Shown: one piece after another, positions 23,501-35,371 of the stretch
Position numbering within the stretch: the stretch's first letter is position 1
Layout: every line of letters begins with the position of its first letter
Origin: Talaromyces rugulosus
Taxonomy: Eukaryota; Ascomycota; Eurotiomycetes; Eurotiales; Trichocomaceae
Reading direction: 5' to 3'
Assembly (NCBI RefSeq): GCF_013368755.1
Contig: NC_049563.1
Span: 3,720,001-3,784,000, forward strand
DNA: 64,000 nucleotides
Made by a program: the position numbers and the translations under genes
The notes under the pieces: model-generated
What the model was told of the DNA's origin: nothing
Databases searched by the model: none
The model's input: only the letters and a program-made list of their open reading frames with translations

Positions 23501-25542
23501 AGCTTATAGACTACAGCCTATAAATGGTAGTAGGTCTATATCTATATTAATACTAAATTTAAGACTGCAAGAACTGCTTATTACTATAAAATAAAAGCGG
23601 TTAAAAAGATCTACTAAGAGACCTTCTTTGTTAAGAGAGGCCTTAAAAGAAAGGAAAAATAGAAAAAAGATTCTAATCTTATTAGGAACCCTTTTCCTAA
23701 AAGCCCTAGGGATGGCCTAGAAAAGCCTTTTCTAGGAAATCTTAATAGATATTAAATAGCTCTACAGTATACTAAGCCATAGACTAATTCCACTACCTTA
23801 GTATTCTAAGGTCTAGATTTAGAGGTTTTCCTTGCTATTACTATAGCTGATAAAAAAGCTTTAATTAGGGAAATAGTATTTTTTAATATTCTTTGTAGCT
23901 TCTTTTCTGAGAAGTTACTAGATAGATAGGCCTATATGCTTATAATGTCAAAGTGGGTGTATTAGGCCTTATTTAGCCAAAGCATTAAGAAAGCTCTAGA
24001 GACTGATAGGCTTAATTTTAAAGTATATTAGCTACTCTGGATACTAGACTTGTCCTAAATTATAGAGATGGTTAGGCAGTGCTTTTAGCTTAGGGTGTAT
24101 CTAGGGGCTTAGAAGACTGTTAAAGGCATTCTACTTCAGAAGCTAGGGAAGCCTAATTACACCTAGATAAAGGCTTAGAGGATGATAAGCTTGTTTAGCT
24201 ATCTAGATAAGATTGTTGAGAAGCTGGTTATAGGCTTTATAGCGGACTAGTATAAGGCCTAAGGGGCTTTATACCCTGGATAAATAGGGTGTAGGTGGGG
24301 CTGTGGGGTTATTGATGTGGTGGCCTGCCTTGTGCAAACAGTATATAAGAAATAGACTTAAAAGCTTTTTATAGGTACTATCTTTATTAATATTATAAGG
24401 GCCTTCGACCATATTAATCTTTATAAGCTTAGTGAGGCTATAGAAGCTGTAGGTCTAGATAATAATCTTATAAGGTAGACTTTATTCTTTCTTATAAATA
24501 GAAAAATTAATTTTGTAATTGATAATTATAAAGTCTCTGAATAGCTTATTGATTTAAGGCTGTTCTAAGGCTTATTAATCTCTTTAATTTTTTTTTTTAT
24601 CTATATCTAAAGTATGTTTTAGGCTATAGAATAGTAGATATTAGGAATCAAAGCTTTGTTTTATACTAATAACATAGGCTTAGTAGCCCAGGGAAGCTTA
24701 GTCTCTGAGATCTGTAGATAGCTAGAAGCAGTGACAAAAGCTGCTATTAAGTAGAGACTAGTAAATAGTGTTAAATTTAATCTTAAAAAGATAGAAGCCA
24801 TTTTATTCTTTAGAGCTATTAGTAGAGAATATAAAAATTAGGTTTAGAAAGCTAGGATGCAGGTAAAAAATACTTTAATAATATTCTTTTTAACAGCTAT
24901 CTAGTGATTAGAGATTTTATTAAATCTAAAGTTTATTCTTAAAGCTTACTATAAGTACTGTCTATAAAAAGATCAAAATACTAAAAAATAAATACAGACA
25001 CTGTATAAGGTCCAAGGGCTTCTCCTAGGCCTAATATAGCGAATCTAAAAGATCACTATATAGTTAGTAGCATTTTATAAAGCTAAGCTTTAGTAGTATA
25101 GATAAAAAAACTACTTAGAAGAACTATAGAGCTTAATTAATAATTAGGCCTAGGTAGTTATAAGTATACTAAAGTCTATTCTATTAGAACTATTTATAAA
25201 AAAGACAGCTCTAGAATTAGTAAAGACCTTATTAGATAGTAAATAGTAATGATATATTCTAAGACTCCTAAGATTTCTTTAGAGATATCTAGTAATAGAA
25301 ATATTCTTTATAATACTTAAAAAGAAAGATATCTATATATAGCCTGAAAAGTAGCTATTAAAAGACTAAGCTTAGATAATATTAATCTATTAAGGCTTCT
25401 GGAAGCTAGGTATAGGCCTAGTCTATAGACTATAAAAAGCCTTGACTGCTAACCTTTCTTAGAGCTTTGAATATATAATAGAGTCTAATAATAGGTCTAT
25501 ATTACTAGATTTTAGAATAGACTTTTTTAAAACTGTTATATA
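20577..25542 (+). pseudogene. LINE 2 ORF1 and ORF2 relics, 5' portion
   Basis: Collinear with LINE 1 12865 to about 17840. The ORF1 opening ATG is kept near 20608, but stops follow soon after. ORF2 retains a 68-residue open piece at 22949-23155 around the endonuclease motif, and RT relics including TIFINIIRAFDHINLYKLSEA near 24390. Reading frames are closed by many TAG codons. No functional product is expected. Confidence 0.82.
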
Positions 25543-25816
25543 TGTGACGGCTGAGCCTGAGGCTATCCCCAAGGGTAGAAGCGGCCTCGTAGCCGGATGG
25601 GAGGCCTCAGGCAGGAAGGGCATCAACCCTAACCTGCAGTGCTAGATCTAGGGATAGCCTTATCCTGAGGCTATAAGAGGTCAAGCTGATTATCTAAGTA
25701 TATAAGATAAAACCTTCCTATAGATCCTGATAGTTAGATTCCTTTTCTATACTTATTGTTTTAGAGAATTACACCTCTAGATAGAAATTAAATATCTTTA
25801 GAAAAGACATATTATA
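25543..25816 (+). repeat. 5' LTR of A1
   Basis: 274 bp, TGTGACGGCTGAGCC... to ...AAGACATATTATA (GGCACGTCACA in the 3' copy). The first half is GC-rich and the second half strongly RIP-mutated. Confidence 0.92.
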
Positions 25817-25818
25817 TT

Positions 25819-25829
25819 ACAATAAGCAT
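25819..25829 (+). other. A1 primer-binding site, probable self-priming type
   Basis: ACAATAAGCAT starts 2 nt after the LTR. With one RIP-type change restored it is complementary to ATGCTTGTTGT inside the LTR (35304-35314). A GATAAAAT box lies about 40 bp upstream of that LTR segment, so the segment could be the 5' end of the element RNA. Compare families B and C. Confidence 0.55.
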
Positions 25830-26099
25830 CATTATACTTTATTTTTGTTTTTCTCATAATTAGCATAGCTAGCACTCAGCTACAGTCAGTACTCTAATTA
25901 AGAATAGACTTTTCTTTATCTTAATCTTTTTATATTCAGTATAATCTATATAGCTATAATAAATATCTTATTAATGCTCTGACCCTAAATTTTTATTTAT
26001 TTTTATTCAAAACCTAGAAATCTTATAAACTAGCATAATAGTAAGACTAAATACTGTTAACAGATGTTAGTATAGTAAAAGCGCCAGTAATAATAATAT

Positions 26100-29000
26100 A
26101 GAAAAACCTAGTTGCTGCTTAACTATTAACCTCGAAGAACTAAAGCTTAGAGATATTCCTAAAGAACCACTTAATAAGAATAAATTCTTTAAGCTTTACA
26201 AAAGCAATCTTGGAGATCTATTTAAAAATTTATTTTAATACCTTTCTATATAGGAGAAATAATTAGAAAAGACTTTTACTAAATCTAGCAATAATGATAT
26301 AGAAGAAATTAACTCTATAAAAAAGGAGATTCAGAACCTTAAAAACAACCTAACCAATCATCACCAGGCTATATCCGAACTAATCATTAAACATGATGCC
26401 GCAATCGCCAATATCTCTCCAGCCAAGAAAAACCACAAAAAGAAGACTACCAAGCTATTAGATAGCCAGCTGCTATTAGATAGAATCAATCCCAAATACA
26501 AATCATAAAAGATCGACGTCGAGAACAAGTTGGAAACCAATACCAACCATTATCCAATAGCCCTGGCCTATATAGTATATATAAAGAGGATATGTAAGGG
26601 AGAAATAGCCAACCACTTGCTTCTACAATTTCAGAAGGACTTAACACAACATTACTAAGATATTAATGATATCTTCAAGCATCTAAAAACAATCTATATA
26701 GATAAGAACCACGTGATTAATACAAAGATAGAACTCTGTTACCTAGCAATAAAAGATTCAAAGTTCCAGATCTTTTTATTGAAATTTATGCTTCTTACCC
26801 AGGAAGCTGGCCTCGCCTTATTAGAATAGAAAAAGGAACTCTATTATAAACTCTTATTCAACATACAGCACGCTATAATCAAGGAAAGTATTAACCTAAT
26901 AGTGTTATACTAAACCTTTATACAAGGATGCTATACTACTGCTAACCACCTCAAGCAGATCACTAAAAAGGAATAACACGCCCGCAGCTGTAGAATTAAA
27001 AACAATAAAGACTATAGCCAGAAAGACCACTAGTCGAATACCTCTAGAGAATCAAAGCTGAAAAATAAAGTTTCTCAACCATAGCTTTTCTAGAAAGAAA
27101 AAAAGAAGCTAATAAGTAAGAATAAATGCTTTAATTATAAACTAAGCAGTCACTATACTGATAAGTGCCTCCTTAAAAAGAAGACTTTAGATCTAAAGGC
27201 CTTAAAAAAATAGAATAAGGATGATATAGACAAGGAATTAGAAAACATCTATATCTAGGAGAAGTCTTCTTCTTAGACGTATTAAATACAGATAATGAAG
27301 CTTTAGATCTCTTATAGCTAATAAAAAGAAAGAAAAATAGTATAACTATATCTATTTAGCTAATCAAAAATAGATATTTAATTTATACCAAAGCTTTAGC
27401 TAATACTAAAACCAATAGATTTACTTTTTTAGATGTATTTTTAGTAGAGAAGCTTGTATAACACTTTTAGACATATATAATACCTATTTCTAAACCCTGT
27501 AAGATAAGAAGGTATAATAAGAAGACAGTAGAACTAGTTATACATCTTATAATCTTAACACTGGTTATCAATAGCTAGATATAATAGTATCTACCCTTTC
27601 TCTTAGTATAACTAGACCATTATAATATCATTTTAGATTATATATAGCTAGAGAAGTATAATATATTAATAGATTATAAAAATTATTGCCTTTTATAGCT
27701 AGAGAATATATCTCTTAAAAATTAAATAAAGAAAGAATAATTTATCTGTATACCAAAAACAATATTAAAGAGAAATAGACTAGTCAATCTCGAGCACCAA
27801 GCTAATATAGAATACTAAGATTGGTTAATAAAAGAACCTGTCCTACTCTTATAATTAGAACTCTAAAAAAAAACGCCTATAATTATAGGAAAAACATAAA
27901 GAACACAATCAAGGATAAAACTACAGAAAATAGAGAAAGCCTTATAATTAGAGAACACTATAGGATCCTTTAATAATACCAAGGAAGTGTCACTAGTTGT
28001 CAGTCTAACAAGAAACCTATATCACCAACATTTAGAAAGAAGGATGTATAGAATAGATATAGCAATTATCAAAGCTGTTAGATTTTATTATTATATAAAA
28101 AGCAAGATTATAGATATCTTTATAACTAGTTTTTATAAGATAAAGCAGATACTAGAAATTAAAAAGAAAAAAACAGCTAAGTTAATTAAAAACAAGGAGA
28201 TTAAGTAGCAGCTATTGGATCAGTATTATAAGTTCATTAATATCTTTTTAAAGATCTGTTTAGACGAGTTACTAGTTTATTAGAAGTATAACCATAAGAT
28301 CAAGTTAAATTAGGACTTAGAGTTAGGTTATAGTTTTTTATATTGAATATTAGAGGAACAGCTCTAAGCAGCCTAAGACTATATTATTAATAATCTAGAT
28401 AAAGAATTTATTATCTCTAGCAATATATTATTTATATTTTCAATCCTCATAGCTAAGAAAGCTGATAGCAGATTCTATTTCTATATTAATTACCACAAGC
28501 TGAACGCTTTGACTAGAAAGGACCAATATTTATTACTATTTATTGAGGAAGTCTTTAAGTGCTTAAGTAAGGTAAAGATCTTTATTAAACTAGATATTAA
28601 ATAGAGATTCTATTGAATCTGAATATATCTAGACTCTATAGATCTAACTATTTTCTATTATCAGTATAGTACTTTTAAGTATAAGGTAATACTGTTTAGC
28701 CTTATCAATAGACTAGCGATGTTTTAATAATTGATTAATGATATCTTTATAGACTATCTTGACCAGTTTGTGATTGTGTTTATTGATGATCTATTAATAT
28801 ATAGTGAGAATAAGCTAGAGCATAAGATATATATGTAATAAGTGTTGAAAAGACTTTAAAAAGCAGGACTATAAACTAGTATCAAAAAATACAAGTTCTA
28901 TATTATATTGACTAAGTATCTAGACTTTATTATTATCTTAAAGAGGATAGAGGTTGATCTAGTAAAGATTAAGGTTATTCTTTCTTAGAAGATATTAATA

Positions 29001-31250
29001 ACAGTTTTAAAAATATAGTTATTCTTTAGTTTCTGTAACTTCTATTAGAAGTTTATAAAGATCTATAGCTGAACTATAAAGCTATTATATTATCTCACTT
29101 AAACTAATGTTCTATTTATATAGAGTAAAGAGTGCAAAGAAGTATTTGAAAGTCTAAAAAAGAAATTATTAGAAGCTCTGATACTAGTTTATTACAATTC
29201 TAATTGCTAAACCTATATAGAAATAGATATATTAGACGGAGTAGTGGCTATAGTCTTATCTTAACTATATAAGGATAAGAAATAGTATCTAGTCATGTAC
29301 TATTCCATATTAATAATCTTAGCTAAGTATAATTACAATATCTATAACAAGAAACTACTAGCAGTAATAAAGGCTCTGAGAGAATAGAAATCTGAATTGA
29401 TTAGACTAAGAGGACAGGAGTCTTTTGATATTTTATTAGATTATTGGGCTCTTGAGTACTTTATAACTACTAAAGCTCTAAATACCTGATAAGCCTGATA
29501 ATGTAAATTTTTAGAGGAATACCATTTTGTACTTAGATACTGATTAGGAAAAGCGAATATATTAGCAGACATCCTTATCTAGAAAGAAGATAAAAAGGCG
29601 AAAAACTTTGACTACCAAAACCAAATACTATTACTGTGGTATAAAATTAATGATAAGATTGTACTTAAGATGGTATATATAGAATTAATTACTCTAACTG
29701 TAGAGGATAATATTATTATCAAAGTATTAGTGGCTAATGAGGAATATATAACTAAGAAAGATGCTGAAATCTTACTCTTAGGGAAAGGAGAGAGCTATAA
29801 AATAATTAAAAGACAATTTTTCTTTAATAAATGACTCTATATTCTCAAGAAGGACGATTTACAAGCATGACTGCTAGATGAAATACATTAACAACTTGTA
29901 ACAGCGCATCTAGGATATATAAAGATGCTGAAGCTAGTCTAAAAACAGTTTTACTAGGAGATATAGAGCAATGATGTGAACTAGTATATAGATAATTGCA
30001 AGATATACAAAAAGATAAATACACACAGGGATAGGGCCTCTGGATTTCTCTAACTATTACCTATCCTAGTACAACCTTAGCAGTATTTATTAATAGACTT
30101 TATAAAGCTGCCCCAGGATAAATAGGGATTTAATAATATTTTTATCACCATTGACTATTTGATTAAAAGACTAGTCTCTATACTGTACCACAAAAGAGTG
30201 ATAGCTAGAGACATAGCAAAGTTATAGATTTAGTATATCTTCCCATAGATAAACCTGCTAGACAGCATTATATCAGACTAAAGAGGCCAGTTTATCTCTG
30301 AGTTCTAGGAAAAGGCATACCAAATCTTTTATATTAAGATAAAGCTGTTGACAGTATAATATGCCTAGATAGATAGATAAATAGAGATAGCAAATCAATA
30401 TCTTCAGCAATAGCTACGGCTATATGTTAAATTTATAATAGATAACTAGTTAAAGTATCTACTAATTATTGACTTTACAGCTATATCACTGCTATAGGAA
30501 TCTACAGGAATATCTCTATTTAAGATAAAAAAGGGTTATACTCCTTAGATATTATTTAATTAGATATTATTAATACTGCCTAGAAGCTACACACTGAACG
30601 AGAAAGAAGCCTAAATATAAGTATAGTATTTAGAGTATATATAGGACTACACTTATAATAATATTATAGAAGTATAAAGTAGATAATAACAGCAAGCAAA
30701 TAAGTGTAGATGGAAGATAGACTTCAGAGTTAGTAACCATGTCTACATCAGTAATAAAGGATAGGATATAGAATAACCAGACAAGAAGCTAGGCCATCAG
30801 TCTAAAAGGTTATACAAGATACTGTATAAGATAAGATATATCTTTGAATTAGATTTACTACAGAGTATATAAGTATACTATATCTTTTCTCTAGATAAGT
30901 TCTGCTATGTTACTTTAACCAAGCTTCTTACTGGTTAACTGGAGAAGGAATGTCCTAAGCTCTAGATCAATAAAAATTTAGAATAGGAAGTTAATAGGAT
31001 TCTAAACTTCTGGATACACTGAAAGAAGCTATGTTATTAAATAAACTAGCTAGACAGAGACCTAGATCCAGTATAATATCCAGTAGGGTACTTTTTAAAC
31101 ATTCCACTAGCGCTGAAATTGTTCTATGATATTAACCTTGAGAAGCTAGGTCTACTGCACTAATTAGATACATGGATAAAAGCTATAGAGAAGAATTAAT
31201 TTATTGAAGAGCATATAGATGATAATAGACCAACAACCAACATTTAAGGG
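26100..31250 (+). pseudogene. A1 gag-pol relic
   Basis: Frames are closed by many TAG stops, but a full gypsy order is legible. Gag ends in a knuckle relic KCFNYKLSSHYTDKC near 27125-27170, where the second Cys has become Tyr. A protease region follows (about 27370-27720). Reverse transcriptase runs about 28270-29080, with FIDDLLIYSENKLEHK near 28780-28830. RNase H relic is at about 29150-29560, and an integrase with HLGYIKMLKL zinc-domain remnant and IISDQRGQF near 29900-30300. A basic C-terminal part ends about 31240. The protein would have been a single Gag-Pol or two products; this cannot be decided. Nothing is functional. Confidence 0.85.
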
Positions 31251-31464
31251 CAAGCATTTCCAAAGAAGGGAGTAATATAACAGCTAAGCCTAAAGCTATC
31301 TCTAAGGATAGAAGCGGTCTTGTGGCCGGATAAGAGGCTTTAGGCAGGAAGGGCATCAATTCTAATCCATGATGCTAGATCTGGGGATAGCCTCACCCCG
31401 GGGCTATAAAGGGTTAAGCTGGTTACCTAAGCATACAAGATAAAATCTTCCCGCAGGTCCTGGT

Positions 31465-31640
31465 TAGACTTCCGCATAACCCATTTTGGGTCGAAGGTCA
31501 CGACCCAAAACCCAACCCGGTCTGGGTCTGGGTCGAAGCTTCATAACCCAGGCCCAACCCAGGCCCAGTCACTGGGGCCCCAGAAAACCCAGAAATAACC
31601 CATTTCGACCCAGTTCCGGCATAAATTATGGTATAATTAT
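31465..31640 (+). repeat. hAT left end: TIR and subterminal ACCCA/TGGGT array
   Basis: After the 12-bp TIR, the first about 170 bp hold many copies of ACCCA or TGGGT in both orientations, often within CCCAACCCAG or GACCCAAAACCC. hAT transposases are known to need short subterminal repeats, so these are probable binding sites. Confidence 0.8.
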
Positions 31641-32380
31641 TTAAATTACACGCCGTCATTTTTCCCGTTTTGATGTTTACACTGAAATAGAACACTTTCT
31701 ACCAGGAAATCAATGAAATCTTTAAGGAATTTCTTAAATATGAAAAGGGCATATCGAATTCACTGTTGCTTATCTTTTACAATGCCTCGTTCTACATGGA
31801 AAGGCCGTATCTACGGTGTGGTGGGAAAATGCACATCTATCGTCGTACCGATGTAGTTATATATGTTAAACATATATTCACACATTATACATTTCTACAT
31901 GAATCAAATAAATATTTCGGGGAATATTAGAATGTATTGAACTGTTTAAATGTTCTACTGTTGTCAGAATATCAAACCGTTCTATTGATAATTCCGACGC
32001 TTGTCAGAATACCTAGATATCTACATTTAAGTCGAAGGCTTCAACTTTGAAAGTAGGACGGGATGAATTTTTTTGGCTAGGCTTGGGGAAACTGGGGTGG
32101 GAATTGGGGTTTGACTGGGGTTTGACTGGGCCTTGACTGGGTTCTCTGGGTTGTCTCTGGGCTATTACTGGGTTATTACAGGGATAATGCATTAGGTCCA
32201 CATAATATCAGTATACCAAACCAATGAATGAGAGGACAAGGATTCATTCCATCTGACATATCAATTAACTTGACTTTCTCATTTTTCTCATTTTTCTAAT
32301 TGTAGTGCTTTTCCATCTCAGTATGTTATTCATATTTTCCCTTTACCTCTCCCCTTCGTGATGCTTACATATCTTTTGTC

Positions 32381-34994
32381 ATGTCTCAAAGCCAGCTTTC
32401 CGACTTCACATCGTCACTTTATAGTGGAGATATTGATGATCTTCCATCTCTCTCAACGCAACAAATCACTCCATCCGCAAGTCATCATACAATTGATTCT
32501 GGCTTCCACCGGCCAGATGACCTCCTCGTTCCTCCTTCTTTGATACGTGTTGGACCTGATCGCCGGAATAGGTTTGTTCTCTACGACAAGATGTCACACA
32601 ACGAGTTTATCGACTGGTGGTTACAGACGGACTATGGGCGGAAAAGAAAGATCAACTGGGATTCACATCGCCACACGGTGATCTGGAATAGCTACAACCA
32701 GGTTGCTGAGGGTGTAGATGGCACACCAAAGGTCATGTGCAAACGCTGTGGAAAGATTCTTGAGCATCCTTATTCCCTGAGTCTGAACAGTTCCGGCAAA
32801 GCGCAGTATCACGGCACATCAACAATCCAGAAACATCTGAAGACAGCTGGGTGCCTACGGTCGGAGAAGGGAAAGAAGGCAGAGATTACAAAGTTTCTCC
32901 AAAAAGAGGTATGTTTTAGACTGTGAAACGATACTTAGATACTAATCTATGGTATGTCTTCCTAGGGCGAAATCTCAGCAGATATACCCTTTTTACAAGA
33001 GGACTGGGAAGACGATATCTTGCAATTCCTGACTCTCAATCGGCTACCATTCCACCTCATCGAGCATCCATCATTTAAGCGGATTATCTACAAAGCGCGT
33101 TCTGCTCTTGTCGCTCCAGTGATCCCGTCTGCCGATACAATCCGTCGCCGATTAGGGAGCTTGGTCAAAGACCGGCAGCAGCGGGTTCTTCGTACGCTAC
33201 CTGCTGGTTCAAAGATATCTATTGCGCTTGACTGTTGGACATCTCCATTCTCGCAGGCATTTATGGCGATCACTGGTTATTTTATCGACAGTGATTGGGT
33301 TTATCGTGAGGTGCTTCTTGGTTTTAAGCCACTTCACGGTACACATACGGGGTCTTACTTAAGTGGTGTTCTGATGGAAACCCTGGTAGAGAACAACATT
33401 GAAGATAGAGTGTTTGGGCTGACCACAGATAATGCATCAAACAATAAGGCATTAGCTGCGTCTCTCCAACAAGCTTTATCAGATGGTGTCATTATTACAC
33501 GAATACCATGCCTTGCCCATGTTATCCAGCTCAGTCTTAATCAGCTTCTTGTTCGGATTAAGGCAGTTCCATCCAATGAATCCGCGGAGACAAAGTGGAC
33601 AGAGAGTCAGTCCAGGCTGGTTCAAGAGAATGCGAAGCAATGTCAGATCTCTTCTACATTGAACAAAGTACGTTATCTTGCAATTTATATAAATGCAAGC
33701 CCCCAGCGCCGAGAGACATTCTACAATCTTCAGACAACAAACGTCAAGATTGTTCCCATCCAAGATGTGAAAACACGATGGAATTCTACATTTCTTATGC
33801 TTCGCCGGGCCAAACGGCTACGTGCTATCTTCTCTTTATTTTGTGCAGAGTATGACTGTGAGGAGATGCTACTTAGCGAGCACGAGTGGCGCCAAATTGA
33901 CTATCTTCTCTGTATCACTGAGCCGTTCTTCGATTATACAACCCAGTTATCAAAGACTCGAGACGTCACTGCCCACTATGTGTTCAAGATTTACAACCGA
34001 CTTTTTGATCATCTTGAGCGATCACAGACACAGCTACAACGGAAGCGTGTCCCATGGAAGAAACAAATGCTGGACGCACTGGACGCTGGACGGACCAAGC
34101 TTGATGAGTACTACGCTCAAACCGATACTATTCGAGGGCATATCTATGCCGTCAGTACGATGCTTGCACCAGTGAATAAATTTAGATTCTTTCTCTCTAG
34201 CGATTGGGATCAGAAGTGGCGAGATATCTATCGCAACGCCTTTCAGCAAGCCCTCATCCCATACCAAGCGCAAGTAAAAAGTCAAAGCCAGGATGCATAC
34301 AGCTCTCACACTGCAGCTCAACCAAGCTCAAGGCTGGAGGAGATGCTTGATGGAAAGGATATACAGCCACGAGCGATGACTGATGAAATTAGTCAATATC
34401 TTGATAGTGGTCAGTGATTATCCACTACCTATGTATTGCTAGTTCACTAATCTTAAACTAGATACTGTTTCTGTTGGGCCACTTATCTTTTGGAAAGAGC
34501 ATCAATATCGCTTTCCAGCTATTGCCGCCCTTGCGCGAGATGCGCTCTCCTTCCCAGCCACTGGTGCAGGAGTGGAACGCCTCTTTAATACTGCTCGAGA
34601 TGTTTGTCACTATCGTCGTGGGAGAATGAAGACCGAGACGATTGAGGAGTTGATGATGTTTCTTTGTACATCCAAATTCGATATAGAGGCACAGGAAGCA
34701 AAGCTTCTTGAAAAATTCTTCTCACAGGATGAGCTTGAGGCGGCGAAAGAAGAAAGGGAAGAGAAGCTTAACAAGGATGAGATCAATCCAATTAGTGATA
34801 CAGAGGAGCAAGAGGATGAGCTAGAAAATGGACCAGAGAATGAAATGGAGGATATAGGACTAGATACGACTTTCTTATCTGCTGCTGAACCAGATAGTCC
34901 AGGCTCACCGTCATTACCACCAACCTGTACACAGACACGGGTATCAGGGCGGAAACGTAAGAGCCGGGAAGATGATATATTTGAATATCATTAG
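32381..34994 (+). CDS. hAT transposase, three exons (834 aa)
   Basis: Exons 32381-32908, 32966-34409 and 34462-34994 join in frame to 2505 nt. Introns are 57 bp (GTATGT...TACTAATC...CCTAG) and 52 bp (GTCAGT...CACTAATC...ACTAG), both with branch-site-like CTAAT. Residues about 90-160 form a BED-type zinc finger (C120, C123, H152, C158). The RNase-H-like catalytic core shows D265 in LDCWTS and D331 in TTDNASNN, followed by CLAHVIQLSLNQL. Exon 3 begins the C-terminal dimerisation region (FWKEHQYRFPAIAALARDALSFPATGAGVERLF). The tail is acidic, then basic (GRKRKSRED), possibly a nuclear signal. The gene model restores the LIFWK...VERLF block that the second intron splits. No decay is visible. Confidence 0.92.
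32909..32965 (+). other. hAT transposase intron 1
   Basis: 57 bp, GTATGT donor, TACTAATC branch-like motif and CCTAG acceptor; phase 0. Reading through would meet a stop at 32924. Confidence 0.9.
34410..34461 (+). other. hAT transposase intron 2
   Basis: 52 bp, GTCAGT donor, CACTAATC branch-like motif and ACTAG acceptor; it splits a GAT codon (phase 1) and joins YLDS to DTVSVGPLIFWK. Confidence 0.88.
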
Positions 34995-35127
34995 TTAAAT
35001 ATGTAAATTCTAAATAAAGGCTTTTCTTTTACCTTTTTTCCTAATAAATCTGTAAAGTAAATACTCAAAAATACAACTACAAAATGCATAAGTTATGCAA
35101 TTAGAATTCTTGGTATATTTGTTATGT

Positions 35128-35278
35128 TTGTAACCCAATTTGGGGCCCCAGGCCCAGTACTGGGTTACCCAGTCCAACCCAGACCCATTACTGGGTCGAC
35201 ATGTTTGACCCAAAACCCAACCCAGTCTGGGTTGGGTCTGGGTTGGGTCTGGGTTTTACTGGGTCGTGCGGAAGACTA
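35128..35278 (+). repeat. hAT right end: subterminal TGGGT array and TIR
   Basis: Repeated CTGGGTTGGGT units near 35225-35255 and many other ACCCA/TGGGT copies lead to the terminal TGCGGAAGACTA. Confidence 0.8.
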
Positions 35279-35371
35279 GTCCTGGTAGTTAGATTCCTTT
35301 CCTATGCTTGTTGTTTTAGAGAATCGCACCCCTAGATAGGAATCGAATATCTTTGGAAAAGGCACGTCACA

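Larger units (their letters stand above)
31465..35278 (+). mobile_element. hAT DNA transposon, intact
   Basis: A 3814-bp element with 12-bp terminal inverted repeats (TAGACTTCCGCA left; inverse of TGCGGAAGACTA right, one mismatch) and a perfect 8-bp target duplication GTCCTGGT (31457-31464, 35279-35286), the length expected for hAT. The empty site is seen in the A1 5' LTR (GATCCTGATAGTTAG after RIP). Both ends carry dense ACCCA/TGGGT motifs. It holds one three-exon transposase gene with no stops and shows no RIP, so it is much younger than its host LTR. Confidence 0.96.
25543..35371 (+). mobile_element. Ty3/gypsy retrotransposon A1, RIP-degraded, with nested hAT
   Basis: Bounded by 274-bp LTRs (25543-25816 and 31276-35371 minus the hAT insert), terminal TGTGAC/GTCACA and a 5-bp target duplication ATATA (25538-25542, 35372-35376). 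Without the hAT it is about 6.0 kb. It lies inside the RNase H region of LINE 2. A primer-binding-site candidate follows the 5' LTR, and a purine tract (CAAAGAAGGGAG) precedes the 3' LTR. The 3' LTR is much less mutated than the 5' LTR. Confidence 0.93.
31276..35371 (+). repeat. 3' LTR of A1, split by hAT
   Basis: 31276-31464 plus 35287-35371 gives 274 bp, the same length as the 5' LTR. The second part is nearly free of RIP changes (CACGTCACA end intact). Confidence 0.92.

Noticed and set aside
27987..28208. 73-codon ORF
   Set aside because: An accidental gap between TAG codons in the A1 pol relic.
33088..34321. Minus-strand ORFs of 61-95 codons in the hAT
   Set aside because: Shadows of the transposase exons, whose BED, catalytic and dimerisation motifs are on the plus strand.
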